NCBI RefSeq assembly: GCF_002288925.2
Contig: NW_022098057.1
Location: 66,526,193 to 66,590,192 of the forward strand
Source of the DNA: Delphinapterus leucas
Lineage: Eukaryota > Chordata > Mammalia > Artiodactyla > Monodontidae
Reading direction: 5' to 3'
DNA length: 64,000 bases
Made by a program: the position numbers and the translations under genes. Under the pieces are notes generated by a model, which had not been told where the DNA came from, did no database searches, and was given only the letters and a program-made list of their open reading frames with translations. Positions 24,456 through 36,413 of this stretch are shown piece by piece. The stretch's first letter is position 1; each line of letters starts with the position of its first letter.

Positions 24456-25006
24456 AAAGAACAGAGCTGGAAGCATCAATCTTCCTGCTTTCAAACTATA
24501 CTACAAAGCTATAGTAATCAAAGCAGTGTGGTACTGGCATAAAAATAGACACAAAGACCAATGAAACAGAATTGAGAACCCAGAAATAAACCGCTGCATA
24601 TACAGTCAACTAATATTTGACAAGGGAGCCAAGGATACTCAGTATGGAAAGGATAGTCTCTTCAATAAATGTTGGGAAAACTGGATAACCACATGCAAAA
24701 AAGTGAATTGGACTCCTATCTTCCATCACTAACAAAAAATGAGCTGAAATAGATTAAAGACTTAAATATAAGACCTGAAACTGTAAAATCCTAGAAGAAA
24801 ACATAGGGAAAAACTCCTTGACATTGGTCTTGGCAATTTTTTTTTTTTGGTGATACCAAAAGCACAAACAAAAAAGGCAAAAATAAATAAGAGGGCTACA
24901 TCGAACTATAAACTTTCTGCACAGCAAAAGAAACAATCAACAAAATGAAAAGGAAATCTATAGAATGGGAGACAATACTTGCAAATATTACATCTGATAA
25001 AGGGTT

Positions 25007-25456
25007 GTCAAAAATCCAGACACAGCAAAACTAAAACCACTAAATCAATAAATAGCATTTAGTAAGAGTTTCTGCATGTAAGAACAGTTTGCAAACTGGG
25101 AGTTTCCAAATTCAAAGACTGATATGAAGCTCAAGGGTATCAACTTACAGGATGGCTTATGAAGTGAAAACAAGGAAGTTCTTAGGCTTTACAATGATTA
25201 GTTATTACAGTGGGAATTTCCAGACAGCAGGGCATTGGCTAAAAGTGTTTATCTCATACCATTTTAAGAAAGATGACTTAAGTTTTATTTTTTGGTTTGT
25301 TTTTTTATGATTGTCAGAGGCATTTACAAGAAATAACCTAAGTTTTGCTTATGTTCATAAAATATGCTAGATTTAATTTTGCTTATATGGCTTAAATGGT
25401 GTTGTCTGCTCAGGGAATTCTCAAGTCCAGTCTCCATTTTGTATTTAATTTTAATT
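25007..25456. mobile_element. 450-bp insertion inside L1, LTR-like
   Basis: This sequence interrupts L1 ORF2 between two copies of GGTT (25003-25006 and 25457-25460). It starts with TGTCAAAAATCCAG if the T at 25006 is included, carries GGGAATTTCCAGACAGCAGGGC and ends near CAGTCTCCATTTTGTATTTAATTTTAATT. Size, a short 4-5 bp duplication and a TG start fit a solo LTR of an endogenous retrovirus. I cannot name the family, and a CA end is not preserved. Confidence 0.5.
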
Positions 25457-25664
25457 GGTTAATATCCAAAGTATATTTTTAAAAACTCATACAAAATAAC
25501 AACAACAAACAAAACAAAACAAAAAACAAGCACTCTGATTAAAATTAGGTAGAAGAAGTAAATAGACATAGTTAGATATTTTTCCAAAAAAGACACACAA
25601 ACTGCCAGTAGATACATAAAAGGATGCTTAACTGATCATCAAGGAAATGTAAATCAAAACTTCA

Positions 25665-26099
25665 ATGAGATATCACCTCACACCTATTAGAATGGCTATC
25701 TTCAAAAAATCACTAGATAACAAGTGTTGGCAAAGACGTGGAGCAAAGGGAACCCTTGTGCACTGTTGGTGGGAATTTAAGTTGGTGCAGCCACTATGGA
25801 AAACAGTATGGAGGATTCTCAAAAAGTTAAAAGGAGAACTACCATATGATCCAGTAATCCCACTTCTGGGTATGTATCCAAAGGAATTGAAATCAGTATC
25901 TCAGAGCGATATCTGCACTCTTGTGTTTATTGCATTATTCACAATAGCCCAGATGTGGAAAGAGCCTAAGAGTCCATCAACTGAAAAATGGATAAAGAAG
26001 TTGTGGTCTATATATACAATAGGAGATTTTACAGCCAGGAGAAAGAACAAAATTCTTCCATTTGCAACAACACAGATGGTGCTGAGGACATTACACTAA
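25665..26099 (+). pseudogene. L1 ORF2p C-terminal fragment (144 codons)
   Basis: This open frame contains [39 protein letters not shown] and FTIAQMWKEPKSPSTEKWIK, the conserved C-terminal region of L1 ORF2p after the reverse transcriptase and Cys-rich domains. It is the longest ordinary open frame in this half of the window but lacks all catalytic domains. It is a fossil of the L1 copy around it, not a gene. Confidence 0.88.
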
Positions 26100-26520
26100 A
26101 TAAAATAAGTCAGGCAAATACTGTATGACATCACTTGTATGTGGAATCGGAAAAAGCTGAACTCGTAGAAACAGAGTAGAATAGTGGGTAACAGAGTCGG
26201 AGGGTGGGGAAAATGGAGAGATCTTGGTCAAAGAGCACAAACTTCCAGTGAGAAAATGAATAAGCTTTGGAGATCCAATGCACAGCACTGTGACTACAGA
26301 TAACAATTCTGTATTATATACTTAAAAGTTGCTAATAGAATACATATTAAATGTTCTCATCACAAAAAAAGAAATGGTCATTATGTTATGTAACAGAGTT
26401 GTTAACTAACACTAAGGTGGTAATCATATTGCAATATTTAAGTGTATCAAACCAACACGATGCACACATTAAAGTTACACAATGTTCTATGTCAATTATA
26501 CCTCAATAAATTGGGGGGAA

Positions 26521-29086
26521 ATAATTTAAAAATCAATTTCAGTTTTTAATGATAGTATTTAATGATACTATCATTTGATGGTAGTATTAAAATGTGGTAG
26601 TTATTTTCTCTGCGTTTAAAATTAGACTCAGTTCACACATACAAAAATAGCATTTAATCACTTATAAAGTGAACATTTTATAACTTTTAAGATGTTTTGT
26701 CTAAATATACTGCCTATAACTTATCCCAGGGAAACATTTAAGTATCTATAGGAAAAATATACAAATGAAGGCAAAATGTCATACTTTTCTTAAGCCTTTT
26801 AATAACTTGAGAAGGATCATAAACATATTATTTCTTTCCTTCTCTCTTATGCTGGCATTTGAAAACCTGTATTCATTCAAAATTTTATTAACTCATTCTG
26901 CTGAAAAAGAACCATAATTGCCTTGTTATTGGCAGAAGAAAAAACAGAGTCTATTTCAATGTTCAATTAGGATTACATACAGAGATGCAACTTTATCAGT
27001 GTTGACATTTGCACAAGTTCTGCATATTTAAAAAGTGACCATACTCTGCTGAAATGAGTACTGCTCCTATAGACACAATATATTTTAATTATCACATTAA
27101 TATTGACATATCATCATCCCAGGTCAAGATAAAACAGTAAAATAGCCATTTAAATTAAATTACTCACAGTACTGATTTTATTGCTATTTCTACAGATATG
27201 AGAGGATGCTTTAGTTTTAGGTCCATATTTGACAGGACACTTTAGTTCTATCTGATTTAAAGAGTCTGAGGGTGCTCTGTGTGGGTGTTTAAAGTCTAAA
27301 AATATTTAAAAATTGAATTTCTTCCTGAATTTCATCAACCTGATTTTTTAAACCAGAAAAGAATGTTCCCAAAATAAGTTTCTAAAATCTCTTTTGCTTT
27401 CTTTTCCCACTGACTTCTCTGCTCATTCTGACTTACAAAAACATGTTATATATATTGTATCCACTTAGAAATGAATATATAAATGGATAAGAACTTCATA
27501 ATTTTTTTTCATTTGACTTTTGTTTAAAAAAATTATCTACTACCAGAGATGGCTGATGCTGTATATAACATTAAATATTTCAGGAATTTTAAAAGGTCAC
27601 TTATTAAAGGAGTCTAAACATGCCAACTTAAAATACATATCATAATTCCTTATAAGTTATTTTAAAATTAAAAATAATTATTCAGAACTCATCTCCTGAC
27701 CAACCTGCTATGAATCAAACTAAGAATTCAAGTTTAAACAAAATAGGATTTGTTTCCTTAAGAAGCACTATTTTTCATACTCTCTTTTTGGCAGCATTAA
27801 ATTATTATAAGAACTTTTGGATTTAGGAGAGTTTTATTGTCTTACTGTCCATGAAATCTCTCTGAAAACATTAATAACTATTTTTATAACTAAAAATATA
27901 ATTTTCTTATTTTTTATTAATTGTACTGACATTAAGGTTTGGGAAATGTCAAGAAAAAAAAAACCAAAATAAAACTTGTTCCTAGCCTTAAAATTATAAT
28001 CTATTTAGAGACATAGTTACATGTACATTTAATTATGAAAAAAAGCTAATGTAAATTAATATTTATTTTAGAGAATTTTTTTGTCTCACTCTTTCTCAGT
28101 TTCATAGGTATATTGAAAAGCTTTCAAAGATTAAGGAAAAGTGAGAGGCGACATGTGGTATTTCAATTGCCAAAAAAATAATTTTGATTCTAACTAATAT
28201 CAGTCAATCTGGAGGTAAAATTATGTAATATCAAAGTGAATGCCAACTCTATTAAGGGCATGTTTATTTCTTTTTAGGAGGACTTCTTGTTTGGTTTTGG
28301 TTTAGTTTTTAAGTACAAATTCAGTGTAAATAGTCTTCTCAGAATCTAATTTGGACATCTGTGCATAAAAAAGAGATCTCTCACTTCTTTCAACCTAGAA
28401 TGGACTATCCTCAGAGTAGTTTCTATGAGGTACGGGAATTCCACATAATTGGAAGCAGGACAAGCTGAAAGGGTACAGAGTTTATACATTTCCAATTCAA
28501 GTTTTTACTGAGATGATCTGAAATCACAATATGTTTCCTAGGCACCCAGTACTGACCAGATGCAAAATGGTGGCAGCCAAGTCAAAATTGGCTATGGCTA
28601 TGATCCCAGGAGGAGGAAGGAGAGAATAAGAGAACCGAACACTAGGGAACCAGACATCTATGTAATAATCTTACCATTAATTCAGGAAAGTGTCAATCTT
28701 TTCAAGTCTGGAGCTCAGGGAAAGTTAAGTTAAATGGATTTTCCAAATATGTATAATAAGGCAGTTAAGCTGTGATTAGTTTTCTGAGGTTTACCTTCCA
28801 GGAAAGGGCCAGTAGATACTAGTTACTACTCATTTTTCTACTCTGTGAAGACAATCCAAACTCGTATAAAAGTTTCATAAGAAATTTATTAGGAAATTAG
28901 AGGGCTATGTCCCTCTTCTCATGTGGCCCTACATTCATTCACTGGTTCGTTCATTTATAACAGTTACTACTTTGAAAAATCTAAAACAATATTTTTGCTT
29001 TTATAGAGTTTCTATTTTTGTAGGGGGTAACAAACAGACAAGATAATTTCATATGGGAGCAAATGCCATGGAAAGAATAAAGCAAG
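26521..29086. other. Unique AT-rich DNA
   Basis: No gene or confident repeat is seen. A small imperfect inverted repeat (GATAGTATTTAATGATACTATC) lies at about 26551-26572. Confidence 0.4.
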
Positions 29087-29089
29087 GAT

Positions 29090-29113
29090 TTTTTTTTTTT
29101 TTTTTTTTTTTTT
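29090..29113. repeat. Poly-T run
   Basis: About 24 consecutive T residues. No adjacent retroelement was recognised, so its origin is unclear. Confidence 0.9.
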
Positions 29114-29504
29114 AGGGATTTGACGGTGGAAAGAATGCCTTCTGCCCGTGCAGTGAAGTGTGCAGTAAAAATTGGCAGAGCAAGTGCAAATTTTTGATTA
29201 TACTTTATAAAAATACATGACTCCCAGAAAAGTATCTCTAAGATTCAGCATTTTTTAACAGTGGTACTTACATGTATTTTAATGACCTGTTAAAGTCATA
29301 AATGCATGCTTTTTATGGCTTTAATTATACAGTAAATTTTCTAATGTTATAAAATCTGAATAGCTGGTGGGTAGAAATTCTCAAAATAGCATGATGGTCT
29401 TCAGACAATACACAAAATGGCTATTAATGAGTTCTGTGCGAAATGCATTGCCTGATTACTTGGTTGCTTGAGGCAACTTGACATGGAAATGAAATTATTG
29501 ACTG

Positions 29505-29605
29505 AACTGAGCTTTAATACTGGCCTTGACCCCAGCTAGATGAAGGTGAAGTAACTACTCTGGACCTTAAGTTAATTATCTATAAAAAGAGGATTGCATA
29601 AGAGG
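29505..29605 (+). repeat. MIR-like fragment
   Basis: A CTGGCCTTGACCCCAGCTAG, GAAGTAACTACTCTGGACCTTAAGTTAATTATCTATAAAAAGAGGATT run follows the MIR order loosely. Confidence 0.4.
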
Positions 29606-29619
29606 GAACCCTCACTACT

Positions 29620-32600
29620 CGATCTTGCATTAGAAGCTGCTTAAATGGGAAAAGAAGAGATACAGTGGTACTTTCCAGCTTCTGTTCAGGGTGAGGATGC
29701 AAAGGAGTATCAGAGTGTGATGTAATAGGAATACTGGCATTTCCCAATCTTTCACCCTAATTTGCTGATAAGGCTATGGAAATAAAGAGTAGTCTCATTC
29801 AGGAAGAGCCTGAGGATTTCTAAGCAATAGAGCCACTAATGTGCTTCCCAGTGCCACATATTCTAAAATTTTATTCCACTCTATTTATAGACTTTACTTA
29901 AAGGTCTTCTCTGGTTTTAGGGAAAAGAAGATTAATTAGTAATTATTCTCTGAGCTGATTCTTAAGTCCTGCTTAATTTTGGTTTAAGTATCTTTACAAT
30001 CCAATATCTATCTAAATATTATAGCATACAATTGAAATCTTACAGATAATATTGTCGAGCCAGTAAAAACATGCATGACTCTGTAGGAATGTGGTTTTAC
30101 AGAATGGCTTCTTTCATGCATTGCTTAATGTAAACAAAGAGTGACTGGGAAGACATGGTTGGTCTGCTCAGACATGAATAAACTTTGTGCTACAAGGAAG
30201 GTAAGATGCATGGGGACTGACGTAGGTCACCACATTCAACTCTTTCATTGTCCCTTCTCTTACTCATCTTATTTTTAATGCATCTTTATGAATTCCCTAT
30301 CTTCCAAGTACAGAATTTCTTTTCTCTTCATTTCCCTTGATATCTAAAGAAATATCTTACTGCTAATACTTTTGATTCTTATCATTTTTGTTACTTAACA
30401 CCCACTTGTACTTATTACAAACGTAGAATTGTGTAGTTTTATGTCTTAGAAACTGTTTTTTTAAGTTTAACATACGTATGATATCATTAAAACATATCAA
30501 GGCATTAATTAAATAGTATGTTTCATAAAACATGGCTTATATAATATGTTACATGAAATTATATTTTTTAATGCACAAGGTACTTATATACCAGATATTG
30601 ATTTTCTCTTCACTTTTAATAAGTGACACTCAGCTGGAGTTATTTGATGCACATATCAGAATGTCCTGGGTAAGAGGTACTGTAATTTGAATATTAAATA
30701 TATAGTTTACAATTTCATTTTCTGATTAAGGCTTAGATATTCTACTTGATGTTTTTTGAAATTTCAAATTAAATGAGGTCACAAAATGGCAAGGTTTATC
30801 AAAAATAAGCAGGTATTAAAAAGATTATAACAAGACTAATTGATCACTCATTTTTTTATATGTCATAATGAACGATTCCCGCTTAATGATATTGGTCCAT
30901 GATCTGCAACTGAGAAATCATTATTATTTTTTCCTTACTGCCCTAAAATTCAAAACCTTTACAATTCTTAACAGAAGCCCTATTCCTCTCCTAGGTCTAG
31001 GAAGATTGTTTTCCACAGGACCACTATGTATCCTAGATTTTAGTAAAACCAGTAAGCTAAGGCAGATGCTGGAAGGAAGTGAGGCTATTGCAGCCACAAC
31101 TTCTGCAACATCAAGAATTCATTCAAGACACAGCACTCCAATGCATGAGCATACCCCTACTCAAAATATATACTATGTCACCCAGAAAAGCAACACATTT
31201 CCTAATCTTGAGTAGTTATAATTTTCTTATACAGATGATACCACATTTACAAAGACATATTTGAAGATTATTTAATGTAATAGATATTCCAGATAAGGTT
31301 TTTCAGAAATAGAGTCAGAAACAAGAGTTTCGACTGGTTTGTGATGATTCCTGTTTTGTTTTTTAAACCCTAAATAGACCTCAACTTAAGCAAAACAAAT
31401 AATTCTACTTTTCAGTGTAACAAAAATTGTAGGAAGACTATTTTAGTGCCCCTCAAATAACTTTTTTCCTTTCGAAACATAAACGTGTATTTTAAAATAA
31501 AGCTAACTGTAATTGTCAGGATTCACAATGGGGTATCTATTGCATGCCTGTTTTGTACTCAGTTGCATTTAAGTGCATTATATAACATAGTAACGATTAT
31601 ACTAAATTCAGTGAACACTTTCCCAAGGCACTTTTTGCATTATATGTTTACACTATTTCTCTTTCTATTAGAGTTGCAACCACAACTAGCATTCAGCAAT
31701 AACTAGTCTGCCTCTTAAGGAAACTGGGACCTCTCAATTATTTTTACATCTTAAAAGCCAGAAATTGCCTCTTTTCTTAGAAGCGAATTTTATTTTGCAG
31801 TGTATAAACTGTGTAGAAGCTATTTTTACTTCCTGCTTTAGATTTGATAAATAGCTGTCATTTTCTCGAATTATTTTGAACTTGCAGTCACAAAACTCCC
31901 TAATTAGCAACCTGCCTAAGTAGAGTACATGATAAGGCAGAAAAAGCAGCCGTCTCTAGATGAGAAATTTGCTCCAGTTAGCTGCTTGCTGCTCAGCTGA
32001 CTGAAAGTTTAGAATGGAAAAAGTTGCTTTATTGATGACAGTAGGTTTGGACAGTGACTTTTGAAATCAATGAAATCTACCCTTTACCTGGGGTGGGGGA
32101 TTTAGATCTAACCATTTAGAAATGGATTCCTCCCTAGCTCCTCCTTTACACTCATGGAAAAAATTACTCTCAGCTCTTTAATTTTAGTGATAAGGGTAAT
32201 AAAAATCAGAGTAATCTTGAGTTGAGTTGAGAGGTGGCTGAGTTGAGAGGTGTATTTTCATCTTGATCATATCTTGCAACAATGGGATCATACATATTTT
32301 CTACCTCTGCTTCCTCTTATAATTAAAGAGTCTTTCAGGCCATGATCAGGGAGATTTCTGGCTTTTTTGCAAACATATAATCAAAGAAAGAAAAAAAACT
32401 CTCTTGAACTGGACAATAACAGAAAATATCCCCCAGGGCAAAAAGATATAACAGGATACATGGATATATATACAGATAAATGGCAACTATACCAGAGAAG
32501 TGTTTCATATTTGTGGCTTATATGTGAACATACATTTCCAGATAATTAAGTATAGAAATAATAAATGACTCCAATTAATTATGAAGGGAAATTATAAGTT

Positions 32601-33005
32601 TATCTTTAACTGATCTTTAAATACTTGGCAAACTTCCCCTAAATAAGAATCAAAAAATAATCAGTCAGGGATGGCTTAGTCATATTGTCTAAATGCAAAA
32701 CACTGAAATACACAAAAAAATGAGAAAAAAAATCAATTCAAAATGTTTTATGGAAGAAAGATGGTTTGAATATGAAGACCCAAAAAACGGCCCTATCTCC
32801 CTACCTCCACGCTCTCCCTCTTCTCTTTCTATCTCAAATCACAAACTCAGACTTCCTGTTTTTCTTTTTTTTTATAACCGAAAAAGGAGGATAAGCTATT
32901 ATCTGTCAGGTGTCCATTATGTTTTGGATGGGCACTTGTCACCTTATTGCATTCTCAAAACAAACTTGCAAGGTATTAATTCTAACAAGCAATGTAAACA
33001 TTCCA
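29620..33005. other. Unique DNA, no exon recognised
   Basis: No repeat was identified over 3.4 kb. Frames of 115 codons (30868-31215) and 123 codons (32693-33064, partly over a MIR-like stretch) have no recognisable domain. The interval 31700-32080 is discussed as a candidate conserved non-coding element. Confidence 0.4.
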
Positions 33006-33009
33006 TAGC

Positions 33010-33145
33010 AAGCACTCTACAAGCATTATCTAATGGGATCTGCACAAAGATACTTATGAAATAAACATTAGCATCTCCATTTTGCATTTTTGATATTGAT
33101 TATAGATTACAGATTAAGTATGTTTCCCAAGGACATCGAACTAAA
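33010..33145 (-). repeat. MIR-like fragment
   Basis: AAGCACTCTACAAGCATTATCTAATGGGATC, CATCTCCATTTTGCATTTTTGAT and AGTATGTTTCCCAAGG follow the reverse complement of MIR. Confidence 0.45.
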
Positions 33146-33833
33146 AGCATCTGTTACGAAACCCACTGATCATTCTGCAATCTACATACTGATTCTATAA
33201 AGGAATTTGTGTTTTTAAGGCTACTTTTCATTTTATATTGTCTTCGCTTTAGGTTTCAAACTCAGAGAACTAACCAGCATATTTAACAAGATACAGATGA
33301 TACATGCTCCCAAATGTTGCCAATTTGACATGGTTTGGCAGAAATCAGAGTTACAAAATCAAGGAAAATAGAGGAGGCTTACTATTGGGAAGACAGGCAA
33401 TCATGTCCACAAGTTACAGAGACAACCATTTTCATATGAGTGAATTGGAAATCATACTCCATTCAGTTTCGGTCAGAGGAAAAAGCTCCAAATTGACTCA
33501 AAGTCTCTTCTAACCCTATAATTATACAAGTAAGGTTTATTTATCCAAGAAGTCCCTTATTATGTTGTGCATCTCATAAGTAATTAAACACAGCTAGTGC
33601 ATCCATAAATTGGGCACTGGAAATCTCTGTAGATTTGAAATTTAGACATATCAAATAAGGAATTCCACATCAATTGCACAGTCTCTGTCTCAAATTCATT
33701 ACCATTTTATTCCCTATGTATTAATTCATCTGATTACAAACATATACCCAATTACTGAATAGTGACCTTTGCATTACTTTTAGTTTTTGTTTTCTCTCTA
33801 GTAACTCATACTCATGTTTACCTTAATGCCTAG
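33146..33833. other. Unique DNA
   Basis: No gene or repeat is recognised. A 69-codon frame at 33304-33513 has no motif. Confidence 0.4.
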
Positions 33834-34220
33834 TATATTAGTTTGCTAGGGCAACCATAACAAGATACCATGAACTGGGTAGCTTAAGCAACAAAAATTT
33901 ATTTCCTCACAGTTTTGGAGGCTAGAATTCCAATATCAAGGAGTCAGCAGGGTTGGTTTCTTCTGTGGGTCTCTCTCATTGGCTTGTAGACAGCTATCTT
34001 CTCCCTGTGTCTTCATATGCTCTTCCTTTCTTTCTGTGTCTTAATCTCCTCTTACTATAAGGACACCAGTCATATTGGATTAGGCCTCATCCATATCACC
34101 TGATTTTACCTTAATTAGCTCTGTAAGACCCTACCTCCAAATATAGACACATTCTGAGGTACCAGGGGTTAAAAACTTCAACATAAGAATTTGGGGAGGA
34201 AAACAATTCAGCCCATAACA
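33834..34220 (-). mobile_element. MLT1A-type solo LTR (ERVL-MaLR)
   Basis: On the minus strand it starts TGTTATGGGCTGAATTG, carries CCTCAGAATGTG and TCCAATATGACTGGTGTCC, and ends AACTAATATA. Both termini and most of the interior of an MLT1A-like LTR are therefore present. The flanks CCTAG (33829-33833) and CCTAA (34221-34225) are a near-perfect 5-bp TSD. MaLR elements are non-autonomous and rely on ERVL enzymes. No internal region is attached, so this is a solo LTR from LTR-LTR recombination. Confidence 0.88.
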
Positions 34221-34225
34221 CCTAA

Positions 34226-36183
34226 CATATTTATTTATTTTCTTACTGTTGCTGAAAAATATTTTAAATCAAATTTCAAATGGCACTCCGTAACAAAGCT
34301 ATCTACATTGCTTTCCTCAGTGTACTGACAGAGCACATAGAGTTTCTGTTAAGGTTCTAAATGAAATTAGAGAGGTAATGTAATTTGCACCATCCTCCTT
34401 GAAATATTTGGTTCTAGTATAGAAGGGTCAGATGTACTGTTTTCTTATTTACAAACATGCATTTTATCTGTAAAATTTAACGTGATTAATTGTAGAGAAG
34501 AGATAAGGTTTCTTAGTGTTTTTTGGAATAAAATTTTATTTTAAAAATTACTCCGATAAGTCCTTGTAATTTTAAGCACTAAGAGAAAAGTTATCATAAA
34601 TAGGAGTTTACATGAGCAGGAATGTTTTCTAATGCAGGTGCTAAAACAGGACCCTTAAATAGGTTTGTGAAGTGGAAATATGCATTTAGTAATGTCTGAG
34701 CTGTGAAGAAAACACAACCCCGAGTGCAGAATGGGTAATTATATTCTTAAGCAGCCTCCAGGACAGGCAAGCACCAATTTTCATGTGTAATCATCTATCT
34801 GAATGTGCAATACTTAGTCATGTGTAAGTGTTTGGTAGGGGCAATTTCTGTTCTTTCTCACTCATGTTACTATAGCTCTCTGTCTAATCCATAGGAAATA
34901 TTATACATTTTCTGTCAGTCTTCCGTATAACTAAAGGGGAAAATAGCAACAGCAAAGTTAAAGCAGCAAATGAACAAAGGAACTACAGCTAATAGTAGAG
35001 ATTCTACCTAAGAAAAATTTGCTAATGCATCCTTTTGAATAGTCCTTACTCACTAGGGGAAGTTTAGTTTCAGTCAACAGATGTGAACATAAAAAATTAC
35101 TTTTGGGGATGAAGGGCACTTCAGCAGAGACTGTGAACAGCACCAAGCTGAATTATCAAGATGCACATCTGGACCATTGTAGTTAATAACAGGTTGCTTC
35201 TTTAATGTGATTCTGTGGGGTGGCAGCATCTCCAGGGAGGAGGGTAGAAATGAAGACACTGAAGTGACCTTTGAGTTCTGTCCTGTATATCTGTGTCTTA
35301 ATATAATTTTTATATTAAAAATGTTTTCATAAATGACTTATCTAATAACAAACACAAATAATGAAAGCAATGTTACTAGCTATATACCGTGTTGCTATGG
35401 GGATTGGGGTCAATATATGTTAAAATGCAAAGCAGAGTACTTGGCACCCAGGAGACAAATAGTTGCTAAAATTACTACTACTGGTTGCTATTTCCAATTT
35501 TATGTGATAATTCCTTTTTTGCAATTAAAGTTCAATGAATAAGTTATAGCCCATTATTTTTTAAAATATGTACTGACTTGTGTAAATGAGGCAAACTGAA
35601 TGTATGAATTTATCTCTCTGTCCTGTCAAAATCACATTAAACAGCAGAGAATAAACTCACAAGGTCAAGGGCTATCTTTATACTCTTTACCACCGTTTTT
35701 ATTAAATGTTAGGAGGAAGTGGTGATCAATGCCAGTGTATGGTCTCTAATATTTAACCAGAAATACAGAAGGATTTAAGGTCATTTTCAAAGGTACATCA
35801 AACCCCACCAACTAGTGTATGTTAAAGGTAGAGAAAGGAAAAGGGAAACATAAATATACATACCATGATCTTCTAAACATTTGCCTTGTGACTACAAATT
35901 TAGCAATAAATTTTCCAAGGGCCAAAGTGTAAAATGACCAAAAAGTTGGTCATTCAGGAAATATACAAAGCCTAACAAGATAAAGGCTAATTGTCAAAGA
36001 GAAATATAAATATTATTGATACCTATTCTCCCATGAAAGCTCATGAAGAAGCTATTGAATAGCATAAATAACATCCTTAAAAGTACCCTTAAAATAAATG
36101 TTAATTCATTTCATAGAAAGAAATTTCAATATAGAACTTGAGGTATCTTAGAGTTCAATAGAAATAGTTCTGCAGATGGTAGT
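34226..36183. other. Unique DNA with small MIR remnant
   Basis: No gene is seen. About 35400-35495 (AAAATGCAAAGCAGAGTACTTGGCACCCAGG, then AATAGTTGCTAAAATTACTACTACTGG) resembles the 3' part of a MIR in plus orientation. Confidence 0.4.
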
Positions 36184-36193
36184 AGGATATGAT

Positions 36194-36403
36194 ATAGTTT
36201 TTTTTTTTTTTGCGGTAAGCAGGCCTCTCACTGTTGTGGCCTCTCCCGTTGCGGAGCACAGGCTCCGGACGCACAGGCTCAGTGGCCATGTCTCATGGGC
36301 CCAGCCGCTCCGCTGCATGTGGGATCTTCCCGGACCAGGGCACGAACCCGTGTCCCCTGCATCGGCAGGCGGACTCTCAACCACTGTGCCACCAGGGAAG
36401 CCC
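36194..36403 (-). mobile_element. CHR SINE with 10-bp TSD
   Basis: On the minus strand the head is GGGCTTCCCTGGTGGCACAG, the B-box-like GGTTCGTGCCC follows, and the body ends GAGAGGCCTGCTTACCGC with an A tail (plus-strand poly-T at 36198-36211). The duplication AGGATATGAT lies at 36184-36193 and 36404-36413. Low divergence from its sister copies implies a relatively recent insertion. Open frames of 69-94 codons on both strands are products of the SINE sequence. Confidence 0.95.
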
Positions 36404-36413
36404 AGGATATGAT

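Larger units (their letters stand above)
24456..26520 (+). mobile_element. L1 (L1MA-like) 3' half, split by an insertion
   Basis: The left arm, 24456-25006, runs from AACAGAGCTGGAAGCATCAATC through GTGTGGTACTGGCATAAAAATAG to TCTGATAAAGGGTT. The right arm resumes at 25457 with GGTTAATATCCAAAGTATATT and runs through CACTTCTGGGTATGTATCC to the 3' end CAATTATACCTCAATAAATTGGGG. The arms join within one L1 phrase, with GGTT present at both edges. The copy contains stops and is inactive. Confidence 0.88.

Noticed and set aside
30868..31215. 115-codon plus-strand frame
   Set aside because: No recognisable motif and no splice or promoter context. Treated as chance.
32693..33064. 123-codon plus-strand frame
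   Set aside because: No domain, part of it overlaps a MIR-like stretch, and composition is that of random AT-rich DNA.
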